Virus record (IMG/VR): IMGVR_UViG_3300035666_000081
Span: 1-37,218 of that record
DNA length: 37,218 bases
Reading direction: 5' to 3' (one strand)
Source: a virus
Shown: piece after piece, positions 1 through 8,314 of the stretch
Position numbering within the stretch: the first letter of the stretch is position 1
Layout of the letters: each line of letters opens with the position of its first letter
Translations under genes and position numbers: made by a program
The notes under the pieces: model-generated
Database searches by the model: none
What the model was told of the DNA's origin: nothing
The model's input: only the letters and a program-made list of their open reading frames with translations

Positions 1-85
1 ACCCGAGAGCCTCCAGCAGTGGGCGAAAGCCAACCCGGGCCTTGCTTACCGCGAGATGTTGCGTCTAAAAGGAGGGAATCTGTAA
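1..85 (+). CDS. C-terminus of an unknown protein (partial, 5' end outside window)
   Basis: An open frame enters from the left edge (first full codon at position 2) and stops with TAA at 83-85. The 27 visible residues end in WAKANPGLAYREMLRLKGGN plus L. The stop codon shares one base with the next ATG (TAATG), the same coupling used by several genes in this window, which supports the frame as real. The product cannot be named from the tail alone. By position it is probably another virion or assembly protein. Confidence 0.6.
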   Translation, partial: PESLQQWAKANPGLAYREMLRLKGGNL

Positions 86-732
86 TGGCACCTAGAGTTG
101 GCATTCTTCCAGAAGAAGAAAGACTTGCTATTTTTCGTGGAGCCAAACAACTTGGTTTGAATCCCTATGAATTTGGCGCGTTTCTTTCCTTGGAATCCGG
201 CCCCAACATGGACCCAAACATTGTTGGTGGTGCTGGTGGTCGCCATAAGGGCATGATTCAGTTTGGACAAAACGAACAGCAACTCTATGGGATTACAGGA
301 CCTCAAACCAGGGCTGGCCAGATGCCTAAAGTCCTTCAATACTTTCAAGATCGTGGCTATAAACCGGGCATGGGTATTGGCCGAGCATACGCCACAGTAC
401 TTGGCGGCAATCCCAACGTTTCCTTAACGTCTAGGGACGCTTTCGGAACCTCAGTGCAAAGCGCACTTCCTCGCTTTAAAAAAGGCGGAGATCTTTACGC
501 AAACGCACAACGAGTTTTGGGAGACATTCCAGGTGAGTTATCAACGGTGGCAGCACAACCACCTGTGACACCACCACCTCCTGTTTCGTCAGTACTTGCT
601 CCAATTCTTGGTACCAACCTTGGGCGCTCTGAGCAAAAGAAAAACCTTTCTCAGCTCTTTATTCAGGAAGCCCTGAATAGCGTCTTACCTGCTCTTGGAA
701 CCATTCCGACTCTCTTTGGTACCATTCGATAA
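85..732 (+). CDS. Lytic transglycosylase-like virion protein
   Basis: This 215-aa protein resembles the lysozyme-like (SLT-type) domains of phage particles that cut peptidoglycan during DNA entry. Residues about 30-60 read GAFLSLESGPNMDPN then GGAGGRHKGMIQFG, a pattern of a catalytic-type Glu followed by a Gly-rich loop and a GLIQFG-like strand. Residues 155-180 are Pro/Ala-rich, suggesting a linker to a short tail. The ATG at 85 was chosen over an in-frame ATG at 19. It has a strong AGGAGG at 70-75 and overlaps the previous stop; the upstream in-frame extension is low quality. No signal peptide is visible, which fits a structural enzyme rather than a secreted one. The fold call is from motif pattern, not alignment. 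Confidence 0.6.
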   Translation: MAPRVGILPEEERLAIFRGAKQLGLNPYEFGAFLSLESGPNMDPNIVGGAGGRHKGMIQFGQNEQQLYGITGPQTRAGQMPKVLQYFQDRGYKPGMGIGRAYATVLGGNPNVSLTSRDAFGTSVQSALPRFKKGGDLYANAQRVLGDIPGELSTVAAQPPVTPPPPVSSVLAPILGTNLGRSEQKKNLSQLFIQEALNSVLPALGTIPTLFGTIR

Positions 733-995
733 TGGCCAGGTTTTCTGATTATTTAGAAACGGGGTATTTACCAGGTGAAGTGCGGCGCTCTTCTTATGGA
801 GAAGCGTCGCCTTTTTCTGCGTTAACTTACGAATTATCTAAGCGGTTTAAATTTAAACCCCAGAGTGATGTTGCTGGAAAATACATGAGCGAGTTTAGTA
901 ATCTATACGCCAATCCTGAATTTTTGGCTAACTCTTCAATGCAGTTGCCGGCAGACTTTCTTGGATTTCTTCAAGCATCTCAATCAGCAAGATAG
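732..995 (+). CDS. Hypothetical protein, 87 aa
   Basis: The gene starts on the last base of the preceding stop (TAATG), so it is translationally coupled to the transglycosylase-like gene. The product is soluble, with mixed charge and many aromatic residues (Phe, Tyr). It shows no membrane segment, cysteine pair or recognisable motif. Its place among probable structural genes suggests a virion or assembly role, but nothing in the sequence identifies it. Confidence 0.65.
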   Translation: MARFSDYLETGYLPGEVRRSSYGEASPFSALTYELSKRFKFKPQSDVAGKYMSEFSNLYANPEFLANSSMQLPADFLGFLQASQSAR

Positions 996-997
996 CC

Positions 998-1003
998 TAT
1001 AAT
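998..1003 (+). promoter_or_regulatory. Promoter -10-like hexamer TATAAT
   Basis: A perfect TATAAT lies in the 31-base gap between two + strand genes, 24 bases before the TTG start at 1027. The same hexamer recurs at 13215, 15538 and 35076, each 19-28 bases before a gene. No good -35 box is evident, so it may be an extended -10 or phage late-type promoter. Confidence 0.4.
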
Positions 1004-1026
1004 TATTAAAAACAGCGGTAAAGATT

Positions 1027-1806
1027 TTGAGCTCGACATCCACAAACAAGCAACCCCTTCTTGTAGATCGGCCGTTGTTTGATTCCGTGCGGATTACAAC
1101 GCAAACGGTTGGTAACGCAACTAGTAATACCATCTTTGTCCAAGGTGGTCAGGCTCCGTCCATCCTCGTAGATATGGATGCCGAGTTAGCCGAAGACAAC
1201 AATAATGGTGGCGTGGTTGACTCCATCACCATTGTCCGTAATGACAAATATCGCGACGCAGATTACACCATTAGCTCTGGCACTTCTGGCACTGTTATTT
1301 CTCTGACAAGCGGCCAGCTTGTTTTTATTCAACACACTGGCGTTCTGGGTACAGCCGCAATGAGCGGCTATGGTTATTACACGTATACCGGCGCAAGCAC
1401 GCTGACAGGTGTTAATACTTCTTTAATTTTCTCCGGGGGTACGACTAGCGGCTTTAGTTACAACGGTGCCGCTTATGGCTATCAGCCCGCCGTTACCTTT
1501 GTGTTCTATCACACCCGTGGCACGACCACGCCAATCCCCGGCAGCGGTGATTACCGAGTTCTTTTCTCCAAAACAATTCCCGCGAACAGCGGCCAAGTTG
1601 ACTGTGCAGACGCCATGCCTCAACTTGCCTATCCGATGCCACAAGCAGGCAACACAACAGGTTTAGGTACGACAGCTCCTTTACGCAACAAAGGCGTCTA
1701 TCTGGAGCGTGGTGATCGCATTTATGTTGGTGTGTTCACGGATGGCCCCAATATTTCCGGCTACACCCCAGGTGCACACATCTACGCACAAGGCGGATTC
1801 TTCTGA
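1027..1806 (+). CDS. Probable virion structural protein, 259 aa
   Basis: The product is rich in Gly, Thr, Ser and Tyr with alternating beta-strand-like segments, no membrane helix and no catalytic motif. This composition is typical of phage head-decoration, neck or tail proteins. It ends in a Gly/Phe-rich tail. The start is a TTG at 1027; the next in-frame ATG (1174) would remove a region that looks coding. A TATAAT hexamer at 998-1003 may drive this gene and the closely spaced ones after it. The family is not recognised, and the structural call rests on composition and neighbours. Confidence 0.55.
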   Translation: MSSTSTNKQPLLVDRPLFDSVRITTQTVGNATSNTIFVQGGQAPSILVDMDAELAEDNNNGGVVDSITIVRNDKYRDADYTISSGTSGTVISLTSGQLVFIQHTGVLGTAAMSGYGYYTYTGASTLTGVNTSLIFSGGTTSGFSYNGAAYGYQPAVTFVFYHTRGTTTPIPGSGDYRVLFSKTIPANSGQVDCADAMPQLAYPMPQAGNTTGLGTTAPLRNKGVYLERGDRIYVGVFTDGPNISGYTPGAHIYAQGGFF

Positions 1807-1809
1807 TTT

Positions 1810-3372
1810 ATGGCTAAACAGAGTGGAAGCTCTTTTGGCAATTTTCAAAAAGCAAAGAAATTTGATCCTCGGCCAGTAAAGCCGATTACTACAGAATTTT
1901 CCAAAGGATCAGTTCCCGACTCCCTATATACGATTAATCGTGAATCTGCATGGTCACGTTGGCGACGTGGCTATGAGATAGCAACTGCTTGTTTTTATGA
2001 TAATTCTTACGATTATCCTTTTCTGTATGCGGTTCCCGTGCCAAGCGGAACCCCTTCAACCACTGGAAACCCACCGACAATTCCGGGTGTTTTCAAAGGA
2101 TTTCCAACAACCAATAAAGAATTTGGCATGCATTGGGCTGGGGTTCGCACTGCGGGCAGCCTACGTTTTGACAACGTAAATGATAGTTCTGGAGTAACCG
2201 CTTCCATTGCTTCTGTTACAGAAGATTCAGAATATTGGTATGTACGGCTTTCTGGAAGCTGGAGTGTTTCAAATCCACTACCCCCACCGCTTTACGTTGC
2301 AATTCCAGGCGTGCCAGGTGGATTGAAAGCAATTAATGGCGAGATCTTAGAAGATAGAATCATCACTCAAGGCGGCGTTCCAGTCACTCGCGACACAATT
2401 GACCCCAATACGCAAACACGTTATGGATATGTTCAAGCAGTTTTAGTTGATACGAATCCCTTTACTGGAGTTTTAAAACTTCGCAAAGCAGGATCAGTGG
2501 AAGCAACACCTGATCGCACGTTGGTTACTCCTGCAACTAGGCCTCCAAACGTAGGGCGTTTCTTTATGACGGGAACGCGTTATTGTTGTTCTTGTCAGGA
2601 TTTCACGCGTCGAGACTACGCGTTTATGACCTCGTTAAACAAAGTTTCAGAGTCATTGCGTGACAAGTTTCCGCTTACTAGCCTTTCGTCTCTAAAACCA
2701 GGAAGATATGAGGTAATGACGGTCAGTGGACAGGTAAACAATAATGCAATGACAAATGCACAAACAAATCGAGATATGCGTATTATTTCGCCGTCGCCAC
2801 AATACAACGTGCCCCCAACCGTTACTTCAACAACTTCAACAAAACCTGGTGCCACCAGGGAAAATGCAGGGGTTTTTAGGGATTTTGGTGCGATGTATAT
2901 ACGCAGTACAGCAAACCCTTCTCTCCCTGGATCAAAGTCAGAAGGCATGCCTTCTTACCAAGATTATTCGAGCTCAGGAAATGTTATTACCTCGTTAACC
3001 GATACGTGGACGCCACTGCTTGATGAGATTCGTTATTGCAAACATATTTATGCAATGAAATATGAAGAAGGTGTGTTCCCTCCAGAGCCCTCTGATTTTC
3101 CAGTGGGAATCGAAAGCATGGCTGCTTGGGAACAAAAATTAGTTGATGAAACAGAAAAGGATCAAACAGAGGCCAGAGCGGCAAATTTACAGCGAAGTTC
3201 TTTGTCAACAATGGACGTTCCTCCTTACAATTGCCAAGCACCAATGATGATGCCTATGATGCAAAAACTGTTTAACATTCCTTCTAATTTTGTAAAAATG
3301 GCTGGTTTTACAATGATTGATAAGAACGGCAAAACATATGTTCCAGCATCTGGTGGTACGCCAAGTGTGTAA
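1810..3372 (+). CDS. Probable virion structural protein, 520 aa
   Basis: This long soluble protein starts three bases after the previous stop. The N-terminus is basic (MAKQSGSSFGNFQKAKKFDP). The centre is rich in Pro, Thr and Ser. Around residue 260 there is a Cys cluster, YCCSCQDFTRRDY, that could bind a metal or form disulfides. Near the C-terminus is a Met-rich stretch (QAPMMMPMMQKLF) just before a hydrophobic segment. No enzyme motif is visible. Its size and its place among tightly spaced + strand genes fit a tail, neck or baseplate component, but no family can be named. Confidence 0.55.
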   Translation: MAKQSGSSFGNFQKAKKFDPRPVKPITTEFSKGSVPDSLYTINRESAWSRWRRGYEIATACFYDNSYDYPFLYAVPVPSGTPSTTGNPPTIPGVFKGFPTTNKEFGMHWAGVRTAGSLRFDNVNDSSGVTASIASVTEDSEYWYVRLSGSWSVSNPLPPPLYVAIPGVPGGLKAINGEILEDRIITQGGVPVTRDTIDPNTQTRYGYVQAVLVDTNPFTGVLKLRKAGSVEATPDRTLVTPATRPPNVGRFFMTGTRYCCSCQDFTRRDYAFMTSLNKVSESLRDKFPLTSLSSLKPGRYEVMTVSGQVNNNAMTNAQTNRDMRIISPSPQYNVPPTVTSTTSTKPGATRENAGVFRDFGAMYIRSTANPSLPGSKSEGMPSYQDYSSSGNVITSLTDTWTPLLDEIRYCKHIYAMKYEEGVFPPEPSDFPVGIESMAAWEQKLVDETEKDQTEARAANLQRSSLSTMDVPPYNCQAPMMMPMMQKLFNIPSNFVKMAGFTMIDKNGKTYVPASGGTPSV

Positions 3373-3374
3373 CA

Positions 3375-3596
3375 ATGCCTGAATTTGGAGACGTTGTTGA
3401 TTCAAATTTTATTTATTCTGAGCAACAAATCTCAGGGCGAATTTATGGTGACAGTACGGTTTCTTACGAAGGTATTCCAACTGTTTATCACGTTGGTGAT
3501 GTTGTCCATCTTCCCTATGCTTCTGGGGAGTTATCGACCATGGAGGCAATCGGCCTTGCGTGGGCAGCCTTTGCAAGCGGTGTCAACCCAGCTTAA
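3375..3596 (+). CDS. Hypothetical protein, 73 aa
   Basis: A small acidic protein that begins two bases after the stop of the 520-aa gene, so it is almost certainly in the same transcript. It has a Gly/Val-rich centre (YHVGDVVHLPYASGE) and an Ala-rich C-terminal helix (AIGLAWAAFASGVNPA). A shifted ORF of equal length overlaps it (3385-3606). This frame is preferred because of the tight spacing and the more balanced composition. Function unknown. Confidence 0.6.
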   Translation: MPEFGDVVDSNFIYSEQQISGRIYGDSTVSYEGIPTVYHVGDVVHLPYASGELSTMEAIGLAWAAFASGVNPA

Positions 3597-3615
3597 TATA
3601 TTGTAAAATTAAATG

Positions 3616-3642
3616 GAGTCACCTAAGACTCATTAAGATTTC
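3616..3642 (+). terminator. Weak candidate terminator
   Basis: GAGTC (3616-3620) and GACTC (3627-3631) form a 5-bp hairpin with a 6-base loop. The T-rich sequence that follows is interrupted and begins several bases after the stem. It lies just after the first structural block. The weak stem and broken T-run make this tentative. Confidence 0.25.
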
Positions 3643-3704
3643 TTTTATCTCTTGCGTGTGGACCCCGCGCATTTATATGGTGCGGTTACCCACTCGTCAT
3701 AGTC

Positions 3705-4124
3705 ATGACTCACCAACCGCCAGTGGATCAGCGGATTGTGGACGAGTACTTCCAGCTGATCTCCAATCCAAAAACTAAAGACGTAGCTTGGCTCTACGGC
3801 ATGGTTGCTACCTATGGTCTAAAGCCAGAAGAATTGATGGGCTTCTCTTGGGGGACCGACGCCACAATTCTAATTTCTTCCAAAAAACGTCCTATTAAAC
3901 CTTTGCATCCGCAATGGGTTATTTTGTTTTCATTAAAGAAAAAGCAGCCCCGCAATCTGCAGAGCTGCTGGAATCCCCTTGAAATTTCCCTTTACAAGGC
4001 CATTTCTTATCAGCAAATTCGTTTGAATATTACTGATTTGTTACTGGCCTATCGCATACGCAAAACCAATTGCAAACCTGTCAAGCGGCTGCAAGCATCT
4101 TCTGTTTTTGCAGGTGCTTTCTGA
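3705..4124 (+). CDS. Tyrosine-recombinase-like protein, truncated and degenerate
   Basis: The 139-aa product contains AWLYGMVATYGLKPEELMGF (about residues 28-47). This resembles the start of the tyrosine recombinase catalytic domain, where a helix is followed by (T)GLRxxEL. Here the first catalytic Arg is Lys. A basic strand KKRPIKPLHP follows at the position of the beta-hairpin Lys. DLLLAYRIRK near residue 110 resembles the HxxR box with His changed to Tyr. No catalytic Tyr follows before the stop, so it is probably not an active integrase. From memory, similar short proteins occur in marine unicellular cyanobacteria, so a host origin is possible. The gene overlaps the convergent HTH gene by 44 bases. 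Confidence 0.5.
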   Translation: MTHQPPVDQRIVDEYFQLISNPKTKDVAWLYGMVATYGLKPEELMGFSWGTDATILISSKKRPIKPLHPQWVILFSLKKKQPRNLQSCWNPLEISLYKAISYQQIRLNITDLLLAYRIRKTNCKPVKRLQASSVFAGAF

Positions 4125-4296
4125 CGGCGGTTACGTTCCAGCGATAGCTGTCCCGTGAACGGGTCTCAGGAAAGGCAGCGAAATGCGGCCCCAACTTCAG
4201 GGTGCCGTCATCGCGGTACTTAAAGAGAGTCTTGCGGTCAAGCCCCAAGAGCTCTTCTGCCTTTTGGACGGAGACCCATCCAGTATTTTTGGTCAT
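4081..4296 (-). CDS. Small helix-turn-helix DNA-binding protein (excisionase/MerR-like)
   Basis: The 71-aa product has an N-terminal winged-HTH pattern: VSVQKAEELLGLDRKTLFKY (about residues 8-27), then DDGTLKLGPHF and a basic C-terminal helix (AVRKHLQKQK). This is the layout of excisionase and MerR-type small DNA binders. The ATG at 4296 is chosen because the longer frame would begin at a GTG (4323) and add an unlikely aromatic leader. It is convergent with, and overlaps by 44 bases, the recombinase-like gene. The pair recalls int/xis modules, but whether they cooperate is inference. Confidence 0.6.
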   Translation of the reverse strand: MTKNTGWVSVQKAEELLGLDRKTLFKYRDDGTLKLGPHFAAFPETRSRDSYRWNVTAVRKHLQKQKMLAAA

Positions 4297-4433
4297 GGCG
4301 CGGAAAAACGCGTACTCATACACCGTATCTAAAAAGACGCAGGCGTCAAGAGCCTTAACAAATTTTTTGGCTTTATGTTGCTTCTTGATACAAGATAGGA
4401 GAAATTAAAATAAGATAACGGCAACCAAAGAGT

Positions 4434-4802
4434 ATGTTCAATAGTGAACAGGATCCCCTCGCCCTGCTCATTGAATTAACTCCAAAGTTAGCAAAGAAAC
4501 GTTATCGACAATCTATTTACGACGCCTGGGATTGCAAATGTGGTTATTGCGGAGAAGAGGCCACTTCCCTGGATCATATTATCCCACGGTTTCGTTCTGG
4601 CTCAAGCAATAGAACTAATTTGATCCCCGCTTGTCGTCGTTGTAACACAAATAAAGCAAGCGCGAAGATGGAAGAGTGGTATCGCCAACAATCTTATTTC
4701 ACGGAAGAAAAGTACACCCGTATTAAAGCCTGGATGTCACAAGATGTGATTGACATTTTTTTGTATACTGTGTGTGATAACGCAATAACAGCGGCTAGTT
4801 AA
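4434..4802 (+). CDS. HNH endonuclease
   Basis: The 122-aa product has a classic HNH core. CGYCG (residues 36-40) is the first zinc pair. SLDHIIPRFRSGS (45-57) carries the catalytic DH. NLIPACRRCNTNKAS (62-76) carries the Asn and second zinc pair. HNH proteins of this size nick or cut DNA with one divalent metal ion; in phages they are homing nucleases or packaging-associated nucleases. No terminase gene is adjacent, so homing or general nuclease activity is more likely. The stop shares one base with the next start (TAATG). Confidence 0.85.
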   Translation: MFNSEQDPLALLIELTPKLAKKRYRQSIYDAWDCKCGYCGEEATSLDHIIPRFRSGSSNRTNLIPACRRCNTNKASAKMEEWYRQQSYFTEEKYTRIKAWMSQDVIDIFLYTVCDNAITAAS

Positions 4803-5269
4803 TGTCCTTCGCTGAATGGCTTGTTGATACAGCCCCTGCAATGAAAGGGGCTCAGCTTGCAGCTGGTAATAACAAGGATGCTTTGGATTATTTAATACAA
4901 CTTGGCTACTGTTGTCGCATCATTGATAACGTTTACGACCAAGACCGAAGGTATGACAACCAAGACTTAATGGATGTTTTCGAGCTTTTATTTACTCGGA
5001 TACCGAGCAATCCGTTTTACCAAGAAAATATTAAAACACTACAGCCGTTTCAAACACTGGGTTGGTGCGCATGGCAACAGGCCAACCACCTTTGCAAAGG
5101 CACCAATACTGAACGCATTTATGCTCATGTTTACCGAGAGTTAATACATGAACTCTATCCAGCGGTGGCTTTGTTAACCCAAGGGTATGATGAAATGATT
5201 GAAGTCCGTAAGTTTACTGAAACTTACCTTGTAGAAAAACACAGCTGGGAAAAATCCCTTCAAAAATAA
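4802..5269 (+). CDS. Conserved-looking hypothetical protein, 155 aa
   Basis: The product is mostly helical and soluble. It has an Ala/Gly-rich start (APAMKGAQLAAGNNKDALDY), a segment with two adjacent Cys (GYCCRIIDNVYDQD) and a Trp/His-rich centre. No known catalytic motif or membrane span is seen. Both ends couple to neighbours by TAATG overlaps (4802 and 5269), so it is translated together with the HNH nuclease upstream and the 854-aa protein downstream. Role unknown. Confidence 0.6.
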   Translation: MSFAEWLVDTAPAMKGAQLAAGNNKDALDYLIQLGYCCRIIDNVYDQDRRYDNQDLMDVFELLFTRIPSNPFYQENIKTLQPFQTLGWCAWQQANHLCKGTNTERIYAHVYRELIHELYPAVALLTQGYDEMIEVRKFTETYLVEKHSWEKSLQK

Positions 5270-7833
5270 TGGGCATTTATTACGAGCCTGCTTCCAGAAA
5301 GTGGAAAGTCACATACGAAAAAACCGATAATCCCACCAATTTAAAAACTGATTATCCTGAGTCTTATAACTATTCTGTTAAGACTAGTGATAGATGCGAT
5401 GTAAGGGACTTTTGGGGTAGTTGCGTCGGAAGGGACGAGTATCAAACACGAAGCGCACCCCTTCCCGATAATATTCGTGTTAACGAATTAAATAGAAAAG
5501 AAAACGCAAGTAACGCTGCAATTAACCAAACCAATACATATAAAAACCAAGCGTACGACACTACTATTGCTACTGCAAATTCAACTCGTGGTGGTGATTA
5601 CACAATCCAACGCCAGGTACTAATAAACATCGGCAACGTTGATCCCGCGTTAAAGAAAGATTTAGAAGAGCAGTATAAAACGTTTTATAGGACAGAAAAA
5701 TTACAAACCTGGGACACAAACCTGGGAGCTAAACCTTTGTATGGAGCTTTTGATCCTAAATATTACAAACAAACAAACCCGCAGGTAGAAGAAGCGTGGA
5801 AAAATGCGGTCGCCAATGACGATATTGACGTTACGGAAAGATACGGCGAAAATGGATATTATCTTCAGCATTACACGACTCAAGGCAAAGCAGCTGGGTT
5901 GCGCGGCAACGCTCCGGAAGCCACTTCCGCTGCTACTTCGTATGTAGAAAAAAAACCAACAGATGCAGACCTTCAAGCTGTTCGCGCCTTGCAATTAGGC
6001 GTGGACACACAAACACAAACAGATCGCTTGTTGAACGTTCCAAAGATTGCTGAAGAGTGGAATAAAGCTAAAAACGGTGACCCTTATTGGGACGACCTTG
6101 CAAAAAAGAATTATTTGGATGTCAATAACAAGGATGATTTTGCCGCATTATTCCGCCTTTCCCAAAGACCAGAAGACAAACAAATTTCTTTCAACTACAA
6201 CGCCAATGCCGGTTATGGCATCACAGAATTAGAAGATGCACTCAATCAAGCAGTTGGCGAGAAAGCGCAGGTTGATGTGAAAAAATTCGGCGCTTTAGCT
6301 CAAAACGTCTTGAAGGATACTATTGCTGAAATTACAAAAGCAAAACAAAAAGAGCAAATGCTCGATTTGATGAGAGGCTTTAGTGGCTTTAGTGAAATCA
6401 TGGATATTAATCAAACACTGTCCGATTCAATACTTGGTGATAGTGGGGTTGGGGGAGTACTCTCTTTTACGTCTGCAGGTAAAGCTGAAGAATCATTGCT
6501 TAAAAACCTCCGGGGAATCACTGGCGTTCAAAATAACGCAACATACAATTGGCAACAATGGTTTGATAGCACGCTTAAGGAGAAATACTCAAAGGCGCAA
6601 AAGCTTGGTTATACAACAGGCGAAGTTCAGCAAATGCTCGACATCGATGCAAATTTTGCTAAAGAATTTATTGAAAAATATCTTCAACCGCGCTTTGATG
6701 AATCTCGTTCAATGAATGAATTTGTTGAGTATTTAGATGTTCGCCAAGAAGAGCAAAACCCCTTTCAAACACAAGATATTGTAAACGCTGCTAAGCTTAC
6801 TGCAGATTTGCGCTCTAAAGCATACTTAGATAGTATCAGTAAAACACCGGATCGTTATTTTAACTCTGAGTTCTACTTTAATCCCTCTGGAAACACAGCA
6901 AAAGCAACTGCGTACGCTGATCAAGCAAACACGGTTAATTCAGACTGGGAAACAGCTAAAAAAGGAGATACTTATTGGGCTCAACAAGCATATCGATTTG
7001 GAATTGATTTAAACAATAAAGAACAATTTGCTCGCATGCATTTCCAGGTTAAAGGTCAAAGTAGAGGCTACGATTCCGCTGACGACATTCTAAATTCCTC
7101 TAAAGTTACAGATCAAATTTATAAAGATATACTTCCAGCCTTGAAAGAAGAGGCTTTAAAGCAAGGATCTGTTTTTGGTCAATTTATTACACCAGATGAA
7201 TTTGCCGACCAAATGCTTGCGGGTTTAGATCCGAATGATAAAGGCACCTGGGACGAAGTTTTAAAACGATATGGTTTAACAGACTTCAAAGGAACCGTCG
7301 AAGAATTAAAAGAATATATTAAGAACACTCTCCGCACTGGAACGGCAGAAGAAATTAGATCTGAAATTAAATACTTAAACGAAAAAAGGCAAAAACCCAC
7401 CCAAGAAATACTTGGTTTGACATATATTGAAAGACCGGAAGATTATAAAGATGAGATGTCTAAACCACAAACTGAACTATTTAAAACATTCCAAAGTGCT
7501 GGTTACCAAGGTACAGAAGATGAGTTTTACCAAAAGTTTTTCCCTGATTTAGATCGATCAGAACAAACATTATTAACAAAGGCTGGATCCAACGAAGCGC
7601 TTAAAACTTATGGCTTGGACTTAAGTGATCCCTTTGCATCCCTTGGTACAATTGAAAGCTTTTTTGATGAGCCAAAACCAACGACAACCTCTAAAACTAC
7701 AACGTCTTCCCCTGATTTGGATAGTTACTTTAAACTAGGATTAGGCACAGACGATGAAGAAGAAGGTTACCAGAAATCAAAATCTGGTCAACAAATTCTT
7801 GGTGAATTTACTTCAATGTTCAAAGGTTTCTAA
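5269..7833 (+). CDS. Large probable virion (internal or ejection) protein, 854 aa
   Basis: This is the longest gene in the left part of the window. The protein is hydrophilic, helical and coiled-coil-like in its middle, with no membrane segments or enzyme motif. It carries an internal repeat. WNKAKNGDPYWDDLAKKNYL followed by DVNNKDDFAALF near residue 265 matches WETAKKGDTYWAQQAYRFGI followed by DLNNKEQFARMH near residue 563. The C-terminus has a Thr/Ser-rich linker (PTTTSKTTTSSP) and an acidic patch (GTDDEEEGY). Similar long, soluble, repeat-bearing proteins in tailed phages are internal core or ejected proteins. That role is inference from size and context; a tape measure is less likely without hydrophobic segments. 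Confidence 0.5.
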   Translation: MGIYYEPASRKWKVTYEKTDNPTNLKTDYPESYNYSVKTSDRCDVRDFWGSCVGRDEYQTRSAPLPDNIRVNELNRKENASNAAINQTNTYKNQAYDTTIATANSTRGGDYTIQRQVLINIGNVDPALKKDLEEQYKTFYRTEKLQTWDTNLGAKPLYGAFDPKYYKQTNPQVEEAWKNAVANDDIDVTERYGENGYYLQHYTTQGKAAGLRGNAPEATSAATSYVEKKPTDADLQAVRALQLGVDTQTQTDRLLNVPKIAEEWNKAKNGDPYWDDLAKKNYLDVNNKDDFAALFRLSQRPEDKQISFNYNANAGYGITELEDALNQAVGEKAQVDVKKFGALAQNVLKDTIAEITKAKQKEQMLDLMRGFSGFSEIMDINQTLSDSILGDSGVGGVLSFTSAGKAEESLLKNLRGITGVQNNATYNWQQWFDSTLKEKYSKAQKLGYTTGEVQQMLDIDANFAKEFIEKYLQPRFDESRSMNEFVEYLDVRQEEQNPFQTQDIVNAAKLTADLRSKAYLDSISKTPDRYFNSEFYFNPSGNTAKATAYADQANTVNSDWETAKKGDTYWAQQAYRFGIDLNNKEQFARMHFQVKGQSRGYDSADDILNSSKVTDQIYKDILPALKEEALKQGSVFGQFITPDEFADQMLAGLDPNDKGTWDEVLKRYGLTDFKGTVEELKEYIKNTLRTGTAEEIRSEIKYLNEKRQKPTQEILGLTYIERPEDYKDEMSKPQTELFKTFQSAGYQGTEDEFYQKFFPDLDRSEQTLLTKAGSNEALKTYGLDLSDPFASLGTIESFFDEPKPTTTSKTTTSSPDLDSYFKLGLGTDDEEEGYQKSKSGQQILGEFTSMFKGF

Positions 7834-8132
7834 TGTCTGAAAAACGCAAAAAAGCAGCATCTGCAGCTAAGCTTGCAAAAGATAAGATGGCGTGCAACAA
7901 GCCCAAGCGCACCCCTGGGCACCCCACAAAATCACATGTGGTTAAAGCTTGTAAAGGCGGGGAGGAAAAGATTATTCGATTCGGCCAGCAAGGCGTGGAA
8001 GGCGCCGGCAAAAACCCTAAAACAGAGAAAGACAAGGCGAGAAGGCGTTCTTATTACGCTCGCCACAATGCCCAAGACGCTAACCCTGACATCATGTCGG
8101 CTAGATATTGGTCTCATCGTGTAAAGTGGTGA
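7833..8132 (+). CDS. Small basic conserved phage protein, 99 aa (DUF6321-like)
   Basis: The protein is Lys/Arg-rich with MACNKPKRTPGHPTKSHVVK, then a KIIRFGQQG segment, and ends SARYWSHRVKW. I recall this arrangement as a widely shared small protein of aquatic phages, possibly the DUF6321 family; the family number is from memory. The basic Cys/His-bearing core suggests nucleic acid binding or packaging inside the virion, but no activity is known to me. It starts in a TAATG overlap with the 854-aa gene, placing it in the same structural transcript. Confidence 0.65.
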   Translation: MSEKRKKAASAAKLAKDKMACNKPKRTPGHPTKSHVVKACKGGEEKIIRFGQQGVEGAGKNPKTEKDKARRRSYYARHNAQDANPDIMSARYWSHRVKW

Positions 8133-8176
8133 CAACGAATTTTTGATGTAGCATACGCAAGCCACATTTCAATACC

Positions 8177-8302
8177 ATGGCAAAACCAAAGAGCAGCTCT
8201 TCAGTCAAACTTGAGTCCAGGCCTAAGAAGACTCGTCAAGGTCAGGGTCAACATTCTTTGCCTAATCACGGGCGCAAAAAGATGCGCGGTCAAGGTAAAT
8301 AA
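8177..8302 (+). CDS. Small very basic protein, 41 aa
   Basis: An ATG at 8177 opens a 41-codon frame that starts MAKPKSSSSVKLESRPKKTR and ends GRKKMRGQGK. About a third of residues are Lys or Arg and there is almost no hydrophobic core, as in short nucleic-acid-binding peptides. I recall very similar small basic proteins in cyanophage genomes. It sits between the DUF6321-like gene and the lysozyme, 35 bases before the lysozyme ATG. Function unknown; the coding call rests on composition and on the remembered family. Confidence 0.6.
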   Translation: MAKPKSSSSVKLESRPKKTRQGQGQHSLPNHGRKKMRGQGK

Positions 8303-8314
8303 ATTGTGTATGAT

